Shown here: positions 1-8,134 of the stretch, piece by piece | How the letters are laid out: each line of letters starts with the position of its first letter | How positions within the stretch are numbered: the first letter of the stretch is position 1 | Source: Halomonas chromatireducens | Lineage (GTDB): Bacteria > Pseudomonadota > Gammaproteobacteria > Pseudomonadales > Halomonadaceae | Reading direction: 5' to 3' | Assembly: GCF_001545155.1 (NCBI RefSeq) | Contig: NZ_CP014226.1 | Span: 1,589,410-1,653,409, forward strand | Length of the DNA stretch: 64,000 nucleotides | The notes under the pieces: generated by a model | What the model saw: the letters and a program-made list of their open reading frames with translations, nothing else | Database searches by the model: none | Told to the model about the DNA's origin: nothing | Translations under genes and position numbers: made by a program

Positions 1-259
1 CATGTTCACCATCCCCAACCAGTCCAGCGTGCCCAAGGCGTATCAGGAGTTCGACGAGGCCGGCCGTATGCGGCCCTCGCCGCTCTATGACCGCATCGCC
101 GATGTGATGGAGGAGCTGGTGCGTTTCACCCTGCTGATGCGACCCCATAGTGAGACGCTGGTGGATCGCTACTCGGAGCGACGCGAAGCGGCCGGTGCCA
201 AGGCTGACCCGGTGACGGATCGCTCTGCGGTTACCCAAGCTATGCACGAAGCGCAGTGA
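1..259 (+). CDS. arsH: ArsH-type NADPH-dependent FMN reductase, C-terminal part
   Basis: Only the last 85 residues are in the window; the gene starts upstream of base 1. The stretch [20 protein letters not shown] followed by [11 protein letters not shown] and [11 protein letters not shown] is characteristic of the ArsH family. These are flavodoxin-fold NADPH:FMN oxidoreductases of arsenic resistance operons that can oxidise trivalent organoarsenicals. The stop is at 257-259 and is followed by a good intrinsic terminator, so this is the last gene of its transcript. Whether the rest of an ars operon lies upstream cannot be seen. The tail after the conserved core (about 25 residues, Ala- and Arg-rich) is variable in the family. 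The family call is confident from the C-terminus alone; substrate preference is not determinable. Confidence 0.88.
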   Translation, partial: MFTIPNQSSVPKAYQEFDEAGRMRPSPLYDRIADVMEELVRFTLLMRPHSETLVDRYSERREAAGAKADPVTDRSAVTQAMHEAQ

Positions 260-313
260 ACGAAGTGGCTTCGCGCCGAGGACGTCAAAGTCGCCTGCGA
301 CGGTGATTTCCAG

Positions 314-345
314 CCCGGCACCCAGGCTATGCCGGGTTTGTTATC
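314..345 (+). terminator. Intrinsic terminator after arsH
   Basis: A perfect 7-bp stem (CCCGGCA at 314-320, TGCCGGG at 330-336) encloses a 9-nt loop and is followed by TTTGTT. It lies 55 bases after the arsH stop and 68 bases before the next start codon, so it fits a Rho-independent terminator closing the ars transcript. Confidence 0.75.
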
Positions 346-412
346 AGGACTTGTCTACCTTTAAGGGTGAAAGCGGCCAGGATGCCGTGAAACCATTGGA
401 AAGGAGGCTTCT

Positions 413-1395
413 ATGTATCCACTGGCGATGCTTGAGAACGTTGTTGTCGTGACCGGCGCTTCCAGCGGCATCGGCCGTGCTACGGCCCACGAATTTGCTC
501 GACAGGGGGCGGCCCTGTTCCTGGCCGCCCGGGACAAGACGGCGTTGCATGATGTCGCGGAGGAGTGCCATCGCTTCGGGGGGCAGGCCCGCTTCATCGT
601 CGCCGACGTCACCAAGCCTGAGGATATGCAGCGACTAGCGCAAAGCGCGATAGAGGCAGCGGGCAAGATCGATGTATGGGTCAACAACGCGGGGGTCGGT
701 GCGCTCGGGGCCTTTGAGGAAATCCCCCTTGAGGACCATGAGCGAGTTATCCAGACAGACCTTATCGGCCAGATTAATGGCGCCTATGCCGTACTGCCTC
801 ATTTCAAGCAACGAGGCCGCGGTATTCTGATCAATAATGTTTCCCTGGGCGGCTGGGCGGCTGGGCGCCCCAGCCCTATGCCGCTTCCTACAGTGCGGCA
901 AAGTTCGGCCTGCGTGCCTTCGCCGAAAGCCTGCAGGGTGAGCTGAAGCACTGGCCGGATATCCATGTCTGTAATGTCTATCCCGCAGTGATGGATACCC
1001 CGGGCTTTCGTGATGGCAGCAATTACACCGGTCGTGCCGTCAAGCCTGTGCCTCCCGTCTATAATCCCCGACGTGCGGCTCGTACCATCGTCAACCTGGC
1101 TCGGTACCCTCAGCCGAGTGCCTACGTGGGCTTGCCCGCCGTGCTGGCGCGCCTTGCTTACGGCATGCCAGGCTACAAGTGGCTCAATGCCAGCCTGGTC
1201 AACCTCGCCTTGAAGCGAGCCCGGCCGATGGCTAACTCCTCGGGTAACCTGTATGCACCGGCGAGTGGCGAGCGGCGCATCGACGGCGGCTTCCGCTCAA
1301 CCGATAAGCGCCGCAAGGCAGTCATGGCCGCGACTCTTGGAGGAGCGCTGATTGGCTTTTGTCTATCGCGGCGTCGAAGGCAGCGTCAGGACTGA
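413..1395 (+). pseudogene. SDR-family oxidoreductase, frameshifted by an 8-bp duplication
   Basis: The first part has the classical short-chain dehydrogenase cofactor motif TGASSGIG near residue 15 and the NNAG motif. It starts at ATG 413 behind an AAAGGAGG site. The catalytic YSAAK and everything after it are in another frame, which carries on to 1395. The break lies in a tandem repeat at 847-867: the coding sequence for LGGW occurs once at 845-856 in the first frame and again at 853-864 in the second. Removing one 8-bp copy restores a single reading frame of about 325 codons through LGGW-APQPYAASYSAAKFG. The C-terminal extension (about 70 residues after the Rossmann core, ending in a basic tail) is typical of a subgroup of SDRs annotated as YqjQ/DltE-like. 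Function is probably lost unless the repeat slips back; a sequencing error must also be considered. Confidence 0.85.
847..867 (+). repeat. 8-bp tandem duplication (GGGCGGCT) causing frameshift
   Basis: GGGCGGCT occurs at 847-854 and 855-862, followed by a partial third copy GGGCG. The extra 8 bp shifts the downstream SDR codons from frame 2 to frame 1. Such repeats slip during replication, so this could be a reversible inactivation or a read error. Confidence 0.85.
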
Positions 1396-1507
1396 ACAGC
1401 GGCTCGAGGAGCGGGCCATCGCTGCCGTGCGCGACTGGATCATTGGGTTGTTGGACTCTCCGTCGAGAGAGCGCCTGCCGTTCTATCATCGAGCGCCACT
1501 CATAACG

Positions 1508-1681
1508 TCAGTCGTGCCAGCTTGTCTCGGGATGAAGCGGCAGCAAGCGGCCATGTTCGCGGTATAGCCCGATGTCGCGCAGCATGCGAGGATCGCACTC
1601 TTTCAATGCGGAATAGTCCCGATGGCTGGCAGCATCACGGCGGCCTCGCTTCAGCCATGACGCGAGTCTGTACAGAAACAT
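1508..1681 (-). CDS. DUF1127 small protein
   Basis: A 57-residue basic protein with the DUF1127 core DYSALKECDPRMLRDIGLYR: the conserved L-x(6)-RMLRDIGL helix seen in YjiS-like proteins of proteobacteria. The start is placed at the ATG ending at 1681 because a GGAGG lies 8 nt upstream. An ATG two codons earlier sits too close to that site, and the frame stays open farther upstream without a better site. Small DUF1127 proteins have been linked to phosphate and carbon metabolism and to RNA binding in alphaproteobacteria; no role can be assigned here. The protein has an amphipathic N-terminus (FLYRLASWLKR) and no membrane span. Confidence 0.75.
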   Translation of the reverse strand: MFLYRLASWLKRGRRDAASHRDYSALKECDPRMLRDIGLYREHGRLLPLHPETSWHD

Positions 1682-1851
1682 GCTCATTCCCTCCAAAAGC
1701 GCTGTCTTTCTGCCACTTTCCCGCGCCAGGTGAGAGGTCACACTCCGTTTATTGCCGTCAAAGGCGCTTGGCTACTTTCGCTGCGGTGAAGCGCGGTGTT
1801 ATGTGCTACGGACAGTAAATGGGCACTTTGAGGAAAAGTCAGGGCAGTCGA

Positions 1852-1950
1852 GTGGCCGTGCACCGGGAGGGGCGCCACTCGGCTGCCAAGGCCCGTGTCT
1901 TCATCGACCTGCTCGCCGAGCGGCTCAGGAGGGAAGCGGTACTGCGCTAG
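1852..1950 (+). pseudogene. C-terminal remnant of a LysR-type regulator
   Basis: The last 32 codons before a TAG at 1948-1950 read VHREGRHSAAKARVFIDLLA then ERLRRE. This closely resembles the end of LysR-family co-inducer domains (x-H-x-S-A-K-x-R-x-F-I-D-x-L). Nothing upstream continues the family: the frame is closed at 1816-1818 and no HTH is present. It is a decay remnant overlapping the stop codon of the convergent VOC gene by four bases. Confidence 0.6.
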
Positions 1951-2384
1951 GCGGCGGTCTGCTCCTCCTTGTCGTAGTTGATCATCCAGGCGACGCCGAA
2001 TCGGTCCACCAGCATGCCGAAGCGATGCGCCCAGAAGGTCTCTTCGAGCGGCATCTGCACGGTGCCGTTGTCGGCCAGGGCATTGAAGAGCCGTTCGGCG
2101 TCGTGTACCGAGTCGACACCAACCGAAATGCTCGCACCCTTGATGCCTTCATAGGGCGCCGGGCAGAAGGGGGCATTGTCGGAGGCCATCAACAGCTGGT
2201 CACCGATGCGCAGTCGGGCATGCATGACCAGGTTGCTGGCTTCCTCGGGAATTTCCATACCCTCGCTGGCGGGCATCTCCGCGTAGGTGGATACGGCCTC
2301 GAGCTTGGCGTCGAAGCAGCACTGGTAGAATTCGAAGGCTTCTCGGCAGTTGCCGTCGAAGATCAGGTAGGTGGAAAGCTGCAT
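1947..2384 (-). CDS. VOC-family protein, PhnB-like
   Basis: A 145-residue single-domain protein of the vicinal oxygen chelate superfamily, PhnB-like subgroup. Recognisable features are the opening STYLIFDGNCREAFEFYQ, the central GDQLLMASD strand, VDSVHDAERLFNALADNG, and the closing FWAHRFGMLVDRFGVAWMIN strand. The start at 2384 has GGAGA 7 nt upstream; the frame remains open for 14 more codons without a ribosome site. Members are often annotated as 3-demethylubiquinone methyltransferase-like, but most have unknown substrates. It probably acts as a dimer in the cytoplasm. No partner gene is evident. Confidence 0.85.
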   Translation of the reverse strand: MQLSTYLIFDGNCREAFEFYQCCFDAKLEAVSTYAEMPASEGMEIPEEASNLVMHARLRIGDQLLMASDNAPFCPAPYEGIKGASISVGVDSVHDAERLFNALADNGTVQMPLEETFWAHRFGMLVDRFGVAWMINYDKEEQTAA

Positions 2385-2548
2385 GGTGGGTCTCCAGGGA
2401 TTGTTGTTGGTGCTACTTCTTTTCATCGATTCACCCTAGTCGATTTCAACATGCATGCTCATTTTCTAACGGCCAGTTTGGACGGCTAGACGCCGGAGGC
2501 GGGCGATGGCCCGTATTTCTGAGGCATAAGTCTGGACTACAGGAGCAT

Positions 2549-2572
2549 CCCGGTAAGTAAGGGCTTACCGGG
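2549..2572. other. Strong hairpin between two minus-strand genes
   Basis: CCCGGTAAG at 2549-2557 pairs perfectly with CTTACCGGG at 2564-2572 around a 6-nt loop. It lies just after the stop of the monooxygenase gene that ends at 2589 on the minus strand. No T-run follows on either strand, so it may stabilise an mRNA end rather than act as a complete intrinsic terminator. The rest of 2385-2588 shows no gene. Confidence 0.5.
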
Positions 2573-2588
2573 GCGCCAGCGCATCATC

Positions 2589-2942
2589 TTATAAAGCTTG
2601 ATCATGACGCTCGCGGCTATCGGCGGGCGCCTGCTCGCGTTCGTGCATCCCGTAGTCGCGCATCACCGTGGCCACGCGCAGGCGATAGTCGTCGAACACT
2701 ACTTCACGACCCTGGGCCTGGGCGCTGCGGTGGCGTTCGAGCTGGCGCCATTGGGCGACGGCCTCCTCATCGCGCCAGAAGGAGAGCGAGAGAATCTTGC
2801 CCGGCTGGGTGAGGCTCTCGAAGCGCTCGATGGAGATGAAACCATCGATCTCGTCGAGCAATGGACGCAGGCTTGCGGCTATGTCCAGGTACTGCTCGCG
2901 ACGGCCGGACTTGGGAATGACTTCGAAGATGACGACGATCAT
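2589..2942 (-). CDS. ABM-domain monooxygenase-like protein
   Basis: A 117-residue protein with the antibiotic-biosynthesis monooxygenase (ABM) ferredoxin-like fold. It opens with MIVVIFEVIPKSGRREQYLD, then has DEIDGFISIERFESL and ILSLSFWRDEEAVAQWRQ, followed by the RxxAQ-type motif (HRSAQAQGREVVF). The family covers cofactor-independent oxygenases, quinone-active YgiN-like proteins and IsdG-type haem oxygenases. The Asn/Trp/His set needed for IsdG activity is not obvious, so no reaction is assigned. It starts at ATG 2942 with a weak GGA upstream. The gene stands alone, facing the ada promoter region (2943-3250), in which no gene is supported. Confidence 0.8.
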   Translation of the reverse strand: MIVVIFEVIPKSGRREQYLDIAASLRPLLDEIDGFISIERFESLTQPGKILSLSFWRDEEAVAQWRQLERHRSAQAQGREVVFDDYRLRVATVMRDYGMHEREQAPADSRERHDQAL

Positions 2943-3250
2943 AAGGATTCCGTGTTGTCGTTGTGTGCTTCAGTTAGCGATCTCATCGTAACCCCGATTC
3001 AGGAACATCACGAAGCAGAACCCGTGGTCGAAGGGAGCGGCCATCATCGCAAGCTTGCCCCAGTCGTTTGGAAAGAGTAGCAGTCTCACGGGGTAGCCAT
3101 TTAGGCTTATGTGCGATGCTATGCTGCGGATGTTGCGAAATGCCGCGACGAGGCGGGTCCACTTTGAAAGCAAGGGACGGAGTGTGCCATGCGGGCTCAG
3201 GGCTCATCCTGAACTCACGGAGAACGCCGAACCCACAGCGGAGGCCCGCC

Positions 3251-4354
3251 ATGAACGAGACATCCACCCATTCATTTGACACCTTCGATTCCGATGAGGC
3301 GAAATGGGCGGCGGTAGTGGCTCGCGATGCCGCGGCGGACGACGCTTTCGTCTATGCGGTGCGTACTACCGGGATCTATTGTCGTCCCACCTGCCCATCG
3401 CGCCGACCTCGCCGCGAGAACGCCGAGTTCCATGCTGATGCGGCGACAGCCGAGCGAGCCGGCTACCGGCCGTGCCAGCGCTGCCGCCCCCAGGAGCTAC
3501 CGTTGGCCCAGCGACACGCCCAGAGTGTCGCCAGGGCCTGCCGTCTGATCGAGGCATCCGACGAACTCCCCACGCTCGACATATTGGCGCAAGACGCGGG
3601 GCTGAGCCGCTTCCATTTTCATCGTGTCTTCAAGTCAGTCACGGGGCTGACGCCCAAGGCATATGCGGTCGCCTGCCGGGCGGAACGTGCTCGCCAGGCG
3701 CTGGCGCAGCGGGAAACCGTCACCGAGGCGATCTATGAGGCGGGCTTCAATTCCAGCGGGCGCTTCTATGCGGGTTCCAATCTCATGCTCGGCATGACGC
3801 CGAAACGTTACCGTTCGGGAGGGAAGGGCATGGAAATTCACTTCGCCCTGGGAGAGTCTTCGCTGGGCAACATTCTAGTCGCGACCAGCGAAAAGGGCAT
3901 TTGCGCTATTTCTCTGGGGAGCGATCCGGAACAGCTATTGCAGGAGTTCCAGGGTCGTTTCGCCAATGCCAACCTGGTCCCGGGGGGAAAGGATTTCGAC
4001 GCTTGGGTGGCTCAGGTGGTGGGCTTCGTCGAGGCGCCTGGCATTGGACTGTCGCTGCCGCTGGATATTCGCGGTACCGCCTTCCAGCAGCGGGTCTGGC
4101 AGGCACTGACCGAGATTCCCGTCGGCACTACCATCAGCTATGCGGAGTTGGCACAGCGGATCGGCTCTCCCAAGTCGGTGCGCGCCGTGGCCAGGGCCTG
4201 TGCCTCCAACACCATTGCGCTTGCCATTCCCTGCCACCGGGTCGTGCGCAGTGACGGGGCACTTTCAGGCTACCGTTGGGGCGTGGAGAGAAAGCGCACG
4301 CTGCTCGAGCGTGAGGCGGCACTGGCGGATGCTGCCATGCTGCAGCATGAATGA
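3251..4354 (+). CDS. ada: Bifunctional Ada: DNA alkyltransferase and AraC-type activator
   Basis: A 367-residue protein with the full Ada architecture. The N-terminal zinc domain carries the methylphosphotriester acceptor context (TGIYCRPTCPSR, residues about 37-48, and PCQRCRP). An AraC-type HTH follows (AGLSRFHFHRVFKSVTGLTP to GMTPKRYR), then a C-terminal O6-alkylguanine transferase domain with the acceptor motif IPCHRVVR. It repairs O6-methylguanine and methylphosphotriesters irreversibly; methylation of the N-terminal Cys turns it into a transcription activator of ada, alkA and similar genes. The start at 3251 is set by GGAGG 8 nt upstream; the open frame extends to 3068 but without homology. 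Related repair genes alkA and ogt lie about 14 kb downstream, not in the same operon. Confidence 0.95.
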   Translation: MNETSTHSFDTFDSDEAKWAAVVARDAAADDAFVYAVRTTGIYCRPTCPSRRPRRENAEFHADAATAERAGYRPCQRCRPQELPLAQRHAQSVARACRLIEASDELPTLDILAQDAGLSRFHFHRVFKSVTGLTPKAYAVACRAERARQALAQRETVTEAIYEAGFNSSGRFYAGSNLMLGMTPKRYRSGGKGMEIHFALGESSLGNILVATSEKGICAISLGSDPEQLLQEFQGRFANANLVPGGKDFDAWVAQVVGFVEAPGIGLSLPLDIRGTAFQQRVWQALTEIPVGTTISYAELAQRIGSPKSVRAVARACASNTIALAIPCHRVVRSDGALSGYRWGVERKRTLLEREAALADAAMLQHE

Positions 4355-4361
4355 AAGGGTT

Positions 4362-4763
4362 TCATCGCTGAGCTACTTCCATGTGCGGCTCTTCCAGAGC
4401 CTCGGTGATACCCGCTTGGGGCGTGCGCTCAAGGTATGTGGAGAGCACCATGTAGCTGCGTGTGGCCTTGACGCCCGGCATGGCGTAGAGCCGAGCGAGC
4501 AGACCCTCTAGCGCCCGGCTGCTGGCGCAGCGCACCTTGAGCAGGGTGCAGGTGTCGCCGGCCACCGAATGAATCTCCTCCAGTTCGGGCAGTTCGGACA
4601 GTGCCCTGAAGGTACGGCTCTTGCTGCCACCGGTGGTGTCGACATGCACGAAGGCCAGAAAAGGCTTGCCGGTGGCGGGGCCGTCCAGCACCGCCACCGT
4701 GGCGCGAATGCGCCCCGAGGATCGTAGCCGCTTCACCCTTTCGTGCACGGCCGGCTGTGTGAC
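4362..4763 (-). pseudogene. Lrp/AsnC regulator lacking its 5' end
   Basis: The readable part begins inside the HTH (VTQPAVHERVKRLRSSGRI) and continues through the whole RAM/AsnC ligand domain (GKPFLAFVHVDTTGG, VAGDTCTLLKVRCASS, AMPGVKATRSYMVLSTYLE). The first 30 or so residues, including the start codon and the first HTH helices, are missing. At about 4760-4766 the sequence changes abruptly into the coding strand of a truncated MFS transporter running the other way. The arrangement implies a divergent regulator/transporter pair from which the shared promoter and both 5' ends were deleted. A GTG at 4748 could start a 128-residue HTH-less product, but DNA binding would be lost. Confidence 0.85.
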
Positions 4764-5118
4764 CTTTGCCGGCTTGATGCTCGTCTACCTGGGGCTGATG
4801 GGTGCCGCCATGCTTCCGCTGATGCTGCTGGCGCTCTGTCTTGTCTGGGGCGTGGCCAATCATCTCGGCTTGAACCTGCTCATGCGCCAGCTTGCCGAGA
4901 TCGACCCTGCGCAGCGGGGTGCCATCATGGGGCTGTATAGCGCCATTTCCTATCTGTGCGTCTTCGTCGGTGCGCTGCTTTATCGGCCGATATTCACCCA
5001 CTTCGGCTTTGCCGCCTGTGCCTGGGCGTCGGCGATGCTCGTACTGCCGGCCATAGGCTGGGCGCTGGGGCAGTGGCGCAGAAAGCAGGCTGAGCTACGC
5101 TGCCATTCAGAAACATGA
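4764..5118 (+). pseudogene. MFS transporter lacking its 5' end
   Basis: About 117 codons encode the last four hydrophobic segments of an MFS permease: FAGLMLVYLGLMGAAMLPLM, LLALCLVWGVANHLGLN, GAIMGLYSAISYLCVFVGAL and FAACAWASAMLVLPAIGWAL. They end with a basic tail and stop at 5116-5118. Everything upstream (about 280 codons in a usual 400-residue MFS protein) is gone, and the sequence abuts the broken lrp gene on the opposite strand at about 4760. No start codon or ribosome site serves the remnant. The deletion explanation is described under the neighbouring regulator. Confidence 0.82.
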
Positions 5119-5144
5119 CGAGTCGGTAAAGGAGGTATATCAGC

Positions 5145-5543
5145 ATGATCGCTTACACCATGGTCGGAACCCGGGACCTGGAGAAAGCGCTGACATTCTA
5201 CGATCCACTTTTCGCTGAAATGGGCTGGGATGTCTGCTGGAAAGACGATTCCTGCGTTTCCTACGGAAAGGAGACCGATCTCGACTTTCCTCGCTTCTTC
5301 GTCGGATATCCCTTCGATGGCCAGGCAGCCAGTGTAGGCAATGGCACCATGACAGCGTTCCAGTTCGCGGCCCCTGAAAAGGTCGACAAGCTTTATGAGA
5401 TAGCCATCAGCAATGGAGGCAGTGATGAAGGCGCTCCAGGTTATCGGCCGCAATACGCTGAAGGTTTCTACGCGGCCTATGTGCGCGATGGCGATGGCAA
5501 CAAACTGGCCTTTGTCGTTTATCCGGATGAGGAAGAGAAATAA
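5145..5543 (+). CDS. VOC/glyoxalase-family protein
   Basis: A 132-residue single-domain VOC protein. It opens with MIAYTMVGTRDLEKALTFYD and contains GTMTAFQFAAPEKVDKLYE and the C-terminal strand YAAYVRDGDGNKLAFVVYP, typical of YetH/lactoylglutathione-lyase-like proteins. The ATG at 5145 follows AAAGGAGGTATATCAGC. Metal ligands cannot be assigned with certainty and no substrate can be named. Its 3' end overlaps the convergent regulator gene by 25 bases. Confidence 0.85.
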   Translation: MIAYTMVGTRDLEKALTFYDPLFAEMGWDVCWKDDSCVSYGKETDLDFPRFFVGYPFDGQAASVGNGTMTAFQFAAPEKVDKLYEIAISNGGSDEGAPGYRPQYAEGFYAAYVRDGDGNKLAFVVYPDEEEK

Positions 5544-6316
5544 ACCACCATTCTGAGATGCCGGTGCTCATCGACCAATAGCGTGGCGTGCTGGTACTCC
5601 CTCGGATTGGAGTCGACGTCGAGAAGCGTGCCGATGCCGTAGCGGTACGCCACATGATTGGGTTGCTCCCACCAGCGGCGAAAGTCCGGCGAGAGCTTGG
5701 CGAGCGTGTCGATCAGCGCCTGCATGACCGGGTCCTCGGGGGCGGCCGCCAGGTCGCAGCGGAACTGGGCCAGCAGGCGAGGGGCGTCCTGACGCCAGTC
5801 GGGAAGGCGCCTGCGTAGCGCCGGGTCGGCGAACAGCAGGCGCATCATGTTGCGCTCGCCGGGCTCCTTGTCGCCGAAGCCGAGCAGGGCATCGGCGGCG
5901 GCATTCCAGGCGATGATGTCCCAGCGCAGGTTCATCACATAGGCAGGCCTTGCAATATCGTCCATCAGTGACTGCACCAGGGGCGGAATTTCCTGCCACT
6001 GGTAGGCCTCCACCGGCGGCGGCCGGCGGTGGGCGAGCAGGAACAGATGACAACACTCGGCGTCGTCGAGCTTGAGGGCTTTTGAAACGCTGAGCAGGAA
6101 GCTCTCCGAGACGTTGATGTCGCGCCCCTGTTCGAACCAGGTGTACCAGGTCAGTCCCACGCCAGCGAGGGTCGCCACCTCTTCGCGACGCAGCCCTGGG
6201 GTGCGCCGTCGTCCGGTGCTGGGCAGGCCGACGTCGGCCGGCGTCAGCTTGTTGCGATGATGAACCAGGAAGTCGGTGAGTTCGCTGCGGGGTCGGTCGA
6301 GGCTGCGTCCGCCCAT
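5519..6316 (-). CDS. XRE-type regulator with MmyB-like ligand domain
   Basis: A 265-residue regulator. Residues about 12-80 are an XRE helix-turn-helix preceded by the RTPGLRREEVATLAGV motif characteristic of the MmyB/MltR-like class. Residues about 100-260 form the MmyB-like (PAS-related) ligand-binding domain (YVMNLRWDIIAWNAAADALL, NMMRLLFADPALR, HPxxG-like region replaced by DVDSNPREYQHATLLV). In Streptomyces homologues this domain binds fatty-acid-like ligands. It is divergent from a DHA2 exporter with about 108 bp between start codons, and that gap contains repeated CCTAT/ATAGG half-sites. Local repression of the exporter is the likely role. No good ribosome site precedes ATG 6316, so the start is less certain than the family. 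Confidence 0.88.
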   Translation of the reverse strand: MGGRSLDRPRSELTDFLVHHRNKLTPADVGLPSTGRRRTPGLRREEVATLAGVGLTWYTWFEQGRDINVSESFLLSVSKALKLDDAECCHLFLLAHRRPPPVEAYQWQEIPPLVQSLMDDIARPAYVMNLRWDIIAWNAAADALLGFGDKEPGERNMMRLLFADPALRRRLPDWRQDAPRLLAQFRCDLAAAPEDPVMQALIDTLAKLSPDFRRWWEQPNHVAYRYGIGTLLDVDSNPREYQHATLLVDEHRHLRMVVYFSSSSG

Positions 6317-6324
6317 GTCATTAA

Positions 6325-6384
6325 CCTATGTAATTACTGCTGGTAATAGGATAAGTGGCTATATTGTACCCCTATTAAGATAGG
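6325..6384. promoter_or_regulatory. Candidate operator pair between regulator and exporter
   Basis: Two dyads share the same half-sites. CCTAT at 6325-6329 pairs with ATAGG at 6346-6350 (16-nt spacer containing the palindrome GTAATTAC), and CCTAT at 6371-6375 pairs with ATAGG at 6380-6384 (4-nt spacer). Both fall in the divergent promoter gap, which is visibly AT-rich against the surrounding sequence. Assignment to the adjacent XRE-type regulator is inference. Confidence 0.45.
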
Positions 6385-6424
6385 CCAAGACTACCATGCC
6401 AACCCTATGGAAAGGAGGCACGGC

Positions 6425-8008
6425 ATGGTTTCCCTCAATGAAGTATCAGGCTCGCGTCTCGCCCGGCAGCGGGCGGGTATCAAGGAGTGGGCCGGCCTGG
6501 CGGTGCTGGCGCTGCCCACGGTACTGCTCGGCCTCGACGTCACGATTCTCTATCTGGCCTTGCCCGCCCTGGCGGCGGATCTGCAGCCGAGCAGCACCCA
6601 GGCGCTGTGGATCATGGATGCCTACGGCTTCATGATCGCCGGCTTTTTGATCACCATGGGTACCTTGGGCGACCGTATCGGCCGACGCCGGCTGCTGATG
6701 ATCGGTGCCGTGGGCTTCGGCATTACCTCGGTGATCGCGGCCTATTCCACTAACGCGGCGATGCTGATTGCCGCACGTGCGCTGCTTGGCGTTGCCGGTG
6801 CGACTCTGATGCCGTCGACCCTGGCGCTGATCAGCAACATGTTCGGCGATGTGCGTCAGCGCGCCCTGGCCATCGGCGTGTGGGCCACCATGTTCGCTCT
6901 GGGCATGGCGCTGGGACCAGTGGTGGGCGGCGTGTTATTGGAGCGCTTCTGGTGGGGCTCCGCCTTTCTGGTGGCGGTGCCCGTGGTGACCGTGCTGCTG
7001 ATTGCGGCACCGATTCTGCTGCCGGAGTATCGTGCGAAGCGCAGTGGCCCGCTGGACTTCACCAGCGTGCTGCTCTCGCTGGCGGCTACCCTGCCGGCCG
7101 TGTATGGCGTGAAGGAGATCGCCAAGGCGGGGCTCGAGCCCGTTTCGCTTCTGGTGCTGCTGCTGGGAGGCGTAATGGCGCTTGCCTTCGTGCGTCGTCA
7201 AAAGCGCTTGGCCGATCCATTGCTCGACATGCGTCTTTTCGGTAGCCGCACGTTCAGTGCCGCTCTGATCGTATTGCTGGTTGGTCTGGTGGGCGTTTCC
7301 GGTGTGATGCTGCTGGTGACCCAGTATCTGCAGCTGGTGGCAGGGCTCACGCCGTTGGCGGCTGGGCTCTGGATGGGGCCGCCGGCGTTGATGATGGTGC
7401 TGGCGGGCATCGTTGCGCCGCTGATCGCGCGACGTATTCGTCCTGGCTATGTAGTGGGCGCCGCGCTCACGCTCTCGACGCTTGGGTACTGGCTGCTGGC
7501 CAGTGTCGACGTGAATTCCAGCGGCGTGGGCATGGCGATCGCCGGATTCTCGCTGGTCTATCTCGGCCTGGGCACCATCGCTGCGTTGGGAACGGACCTG
7601 GTGGTAGGCGCGGCGCCGTCGGAGAAGGTCGGTTCGGCCTCGGCCATGTCGGAGATGGTGCAAGAGCTGGGCGTTGCGCTGGGTGTGGCCTTGCTGGGCA
7701 GCCTGGCCACTTTCGTCTATCGCGCTCAGGTCAGCGCGACGATAGCCGAGGGTGAAATTGCCGAGGCGGCGGACATCGTGGAGGAGAGCCTTTGGGCCAC
7801 CGTTTCGGCCGGCGAGAGCCTGCCTGCAGGCGTATTGCTGGAAGCCCAGCAGGCCTTCACCGCGGGGTTGAACGTGACCGCCACGGTGGGTGGCATCGCC
7901 ATCCTGGCGCTGGCGGTGGTCTCCATCGTCAGCCTGCGCCATGTCGCCGCGATAGGAGAGGAAGTTCAGGAACATTCAGCCGAGAAGGGCGAGCCCTGCT
8001 CGCTCTAG
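6425..8008 (+). CDS. DHA2-family MFS multidrug exporter (SmvA/QacA-like)
   Basis: A 527-residue permease with about 14 hydrophobic segments, the size and layout of the DHA2 proton-antiport exporters (SmvA, QacA, LfrA type). Early features are LDVTILYLALPALAADLQPS (motif D1-like), the loop GDRIGRRRLLMIG (motif A), and GVAGATLMPSTLALISNMF with GMALGPVVGGVLLE (motif C). It probably exports quaternary ammonium compounds, dyes or bile-salt-like compounds. The start is set at 6425 because AGGAGG ends 6 nt before it; an ATG at 6407 lies upstream of that site. It is divergent from the XRE-MmyB regulator. After the stop (8009-8134) no gene or clear terminator is seen. Confidence 0.9.
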   Translation: MVSLNEVSGSRLARQRAGIKEWAGLAVLALPTVLLGLDVTILYLALPALAADLQPSSTQALWIMDAYGFMIAGFLITMGTLGDRIGRRRLLMIGAVGFGITSVIAAYSTNAAMLIAARALLGVAGATLMPSTLALISNMFGDVRQRALAIGVWATMFALGMALGPVVGGVLLERFWWGSAFLVAVPVVTVLLIAAPILLPEYRAKRSGPLDFTSVLLSLAATLPAVYGVKEIAKAGLEPVSLLVLLLGGVMALAFVRRQKRLADPLLDMRLFGSRTFSAALIVLLVGLVGVSGVMLLVTQYLQLVAGLTPLAAGLWMGPPALMMVLAGIVAPLIARRIRPGYVVGAALTLSTLGYWLLASVDVNSSGVGMAIAGFSLVYLGLGTIAALGTDLVVGAAPSEKVGSASAMSEMVQELGVALGVALLGSLATFVYRAQVSATIAEGEIAEAADIVEESLWATVSAGESLPAGVLLEAQQAFTAGLNVTATVGGIAILALAVVSIVSLRHVAAIGEEVQEHSAEKGEPCSL

Positions 8009-8134
8009 CAATTCATTACATTCGAGCCCACCAGGATCGAGCCGAGAACGACCAATACCAACGAAGGTGTGTCGTGAAACGAAGCGCCCCCGGTACTCAG
8101 GGTGCCAGGGGCTGCAATATCGATACGCTGACGA

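Noticed and set aside
3068..3250. N-terminal extension of Ada from the upstream start
   Set aside because: These 61 codons have no homology, while ATG 3251 has a GGAGG site and matches the family start.
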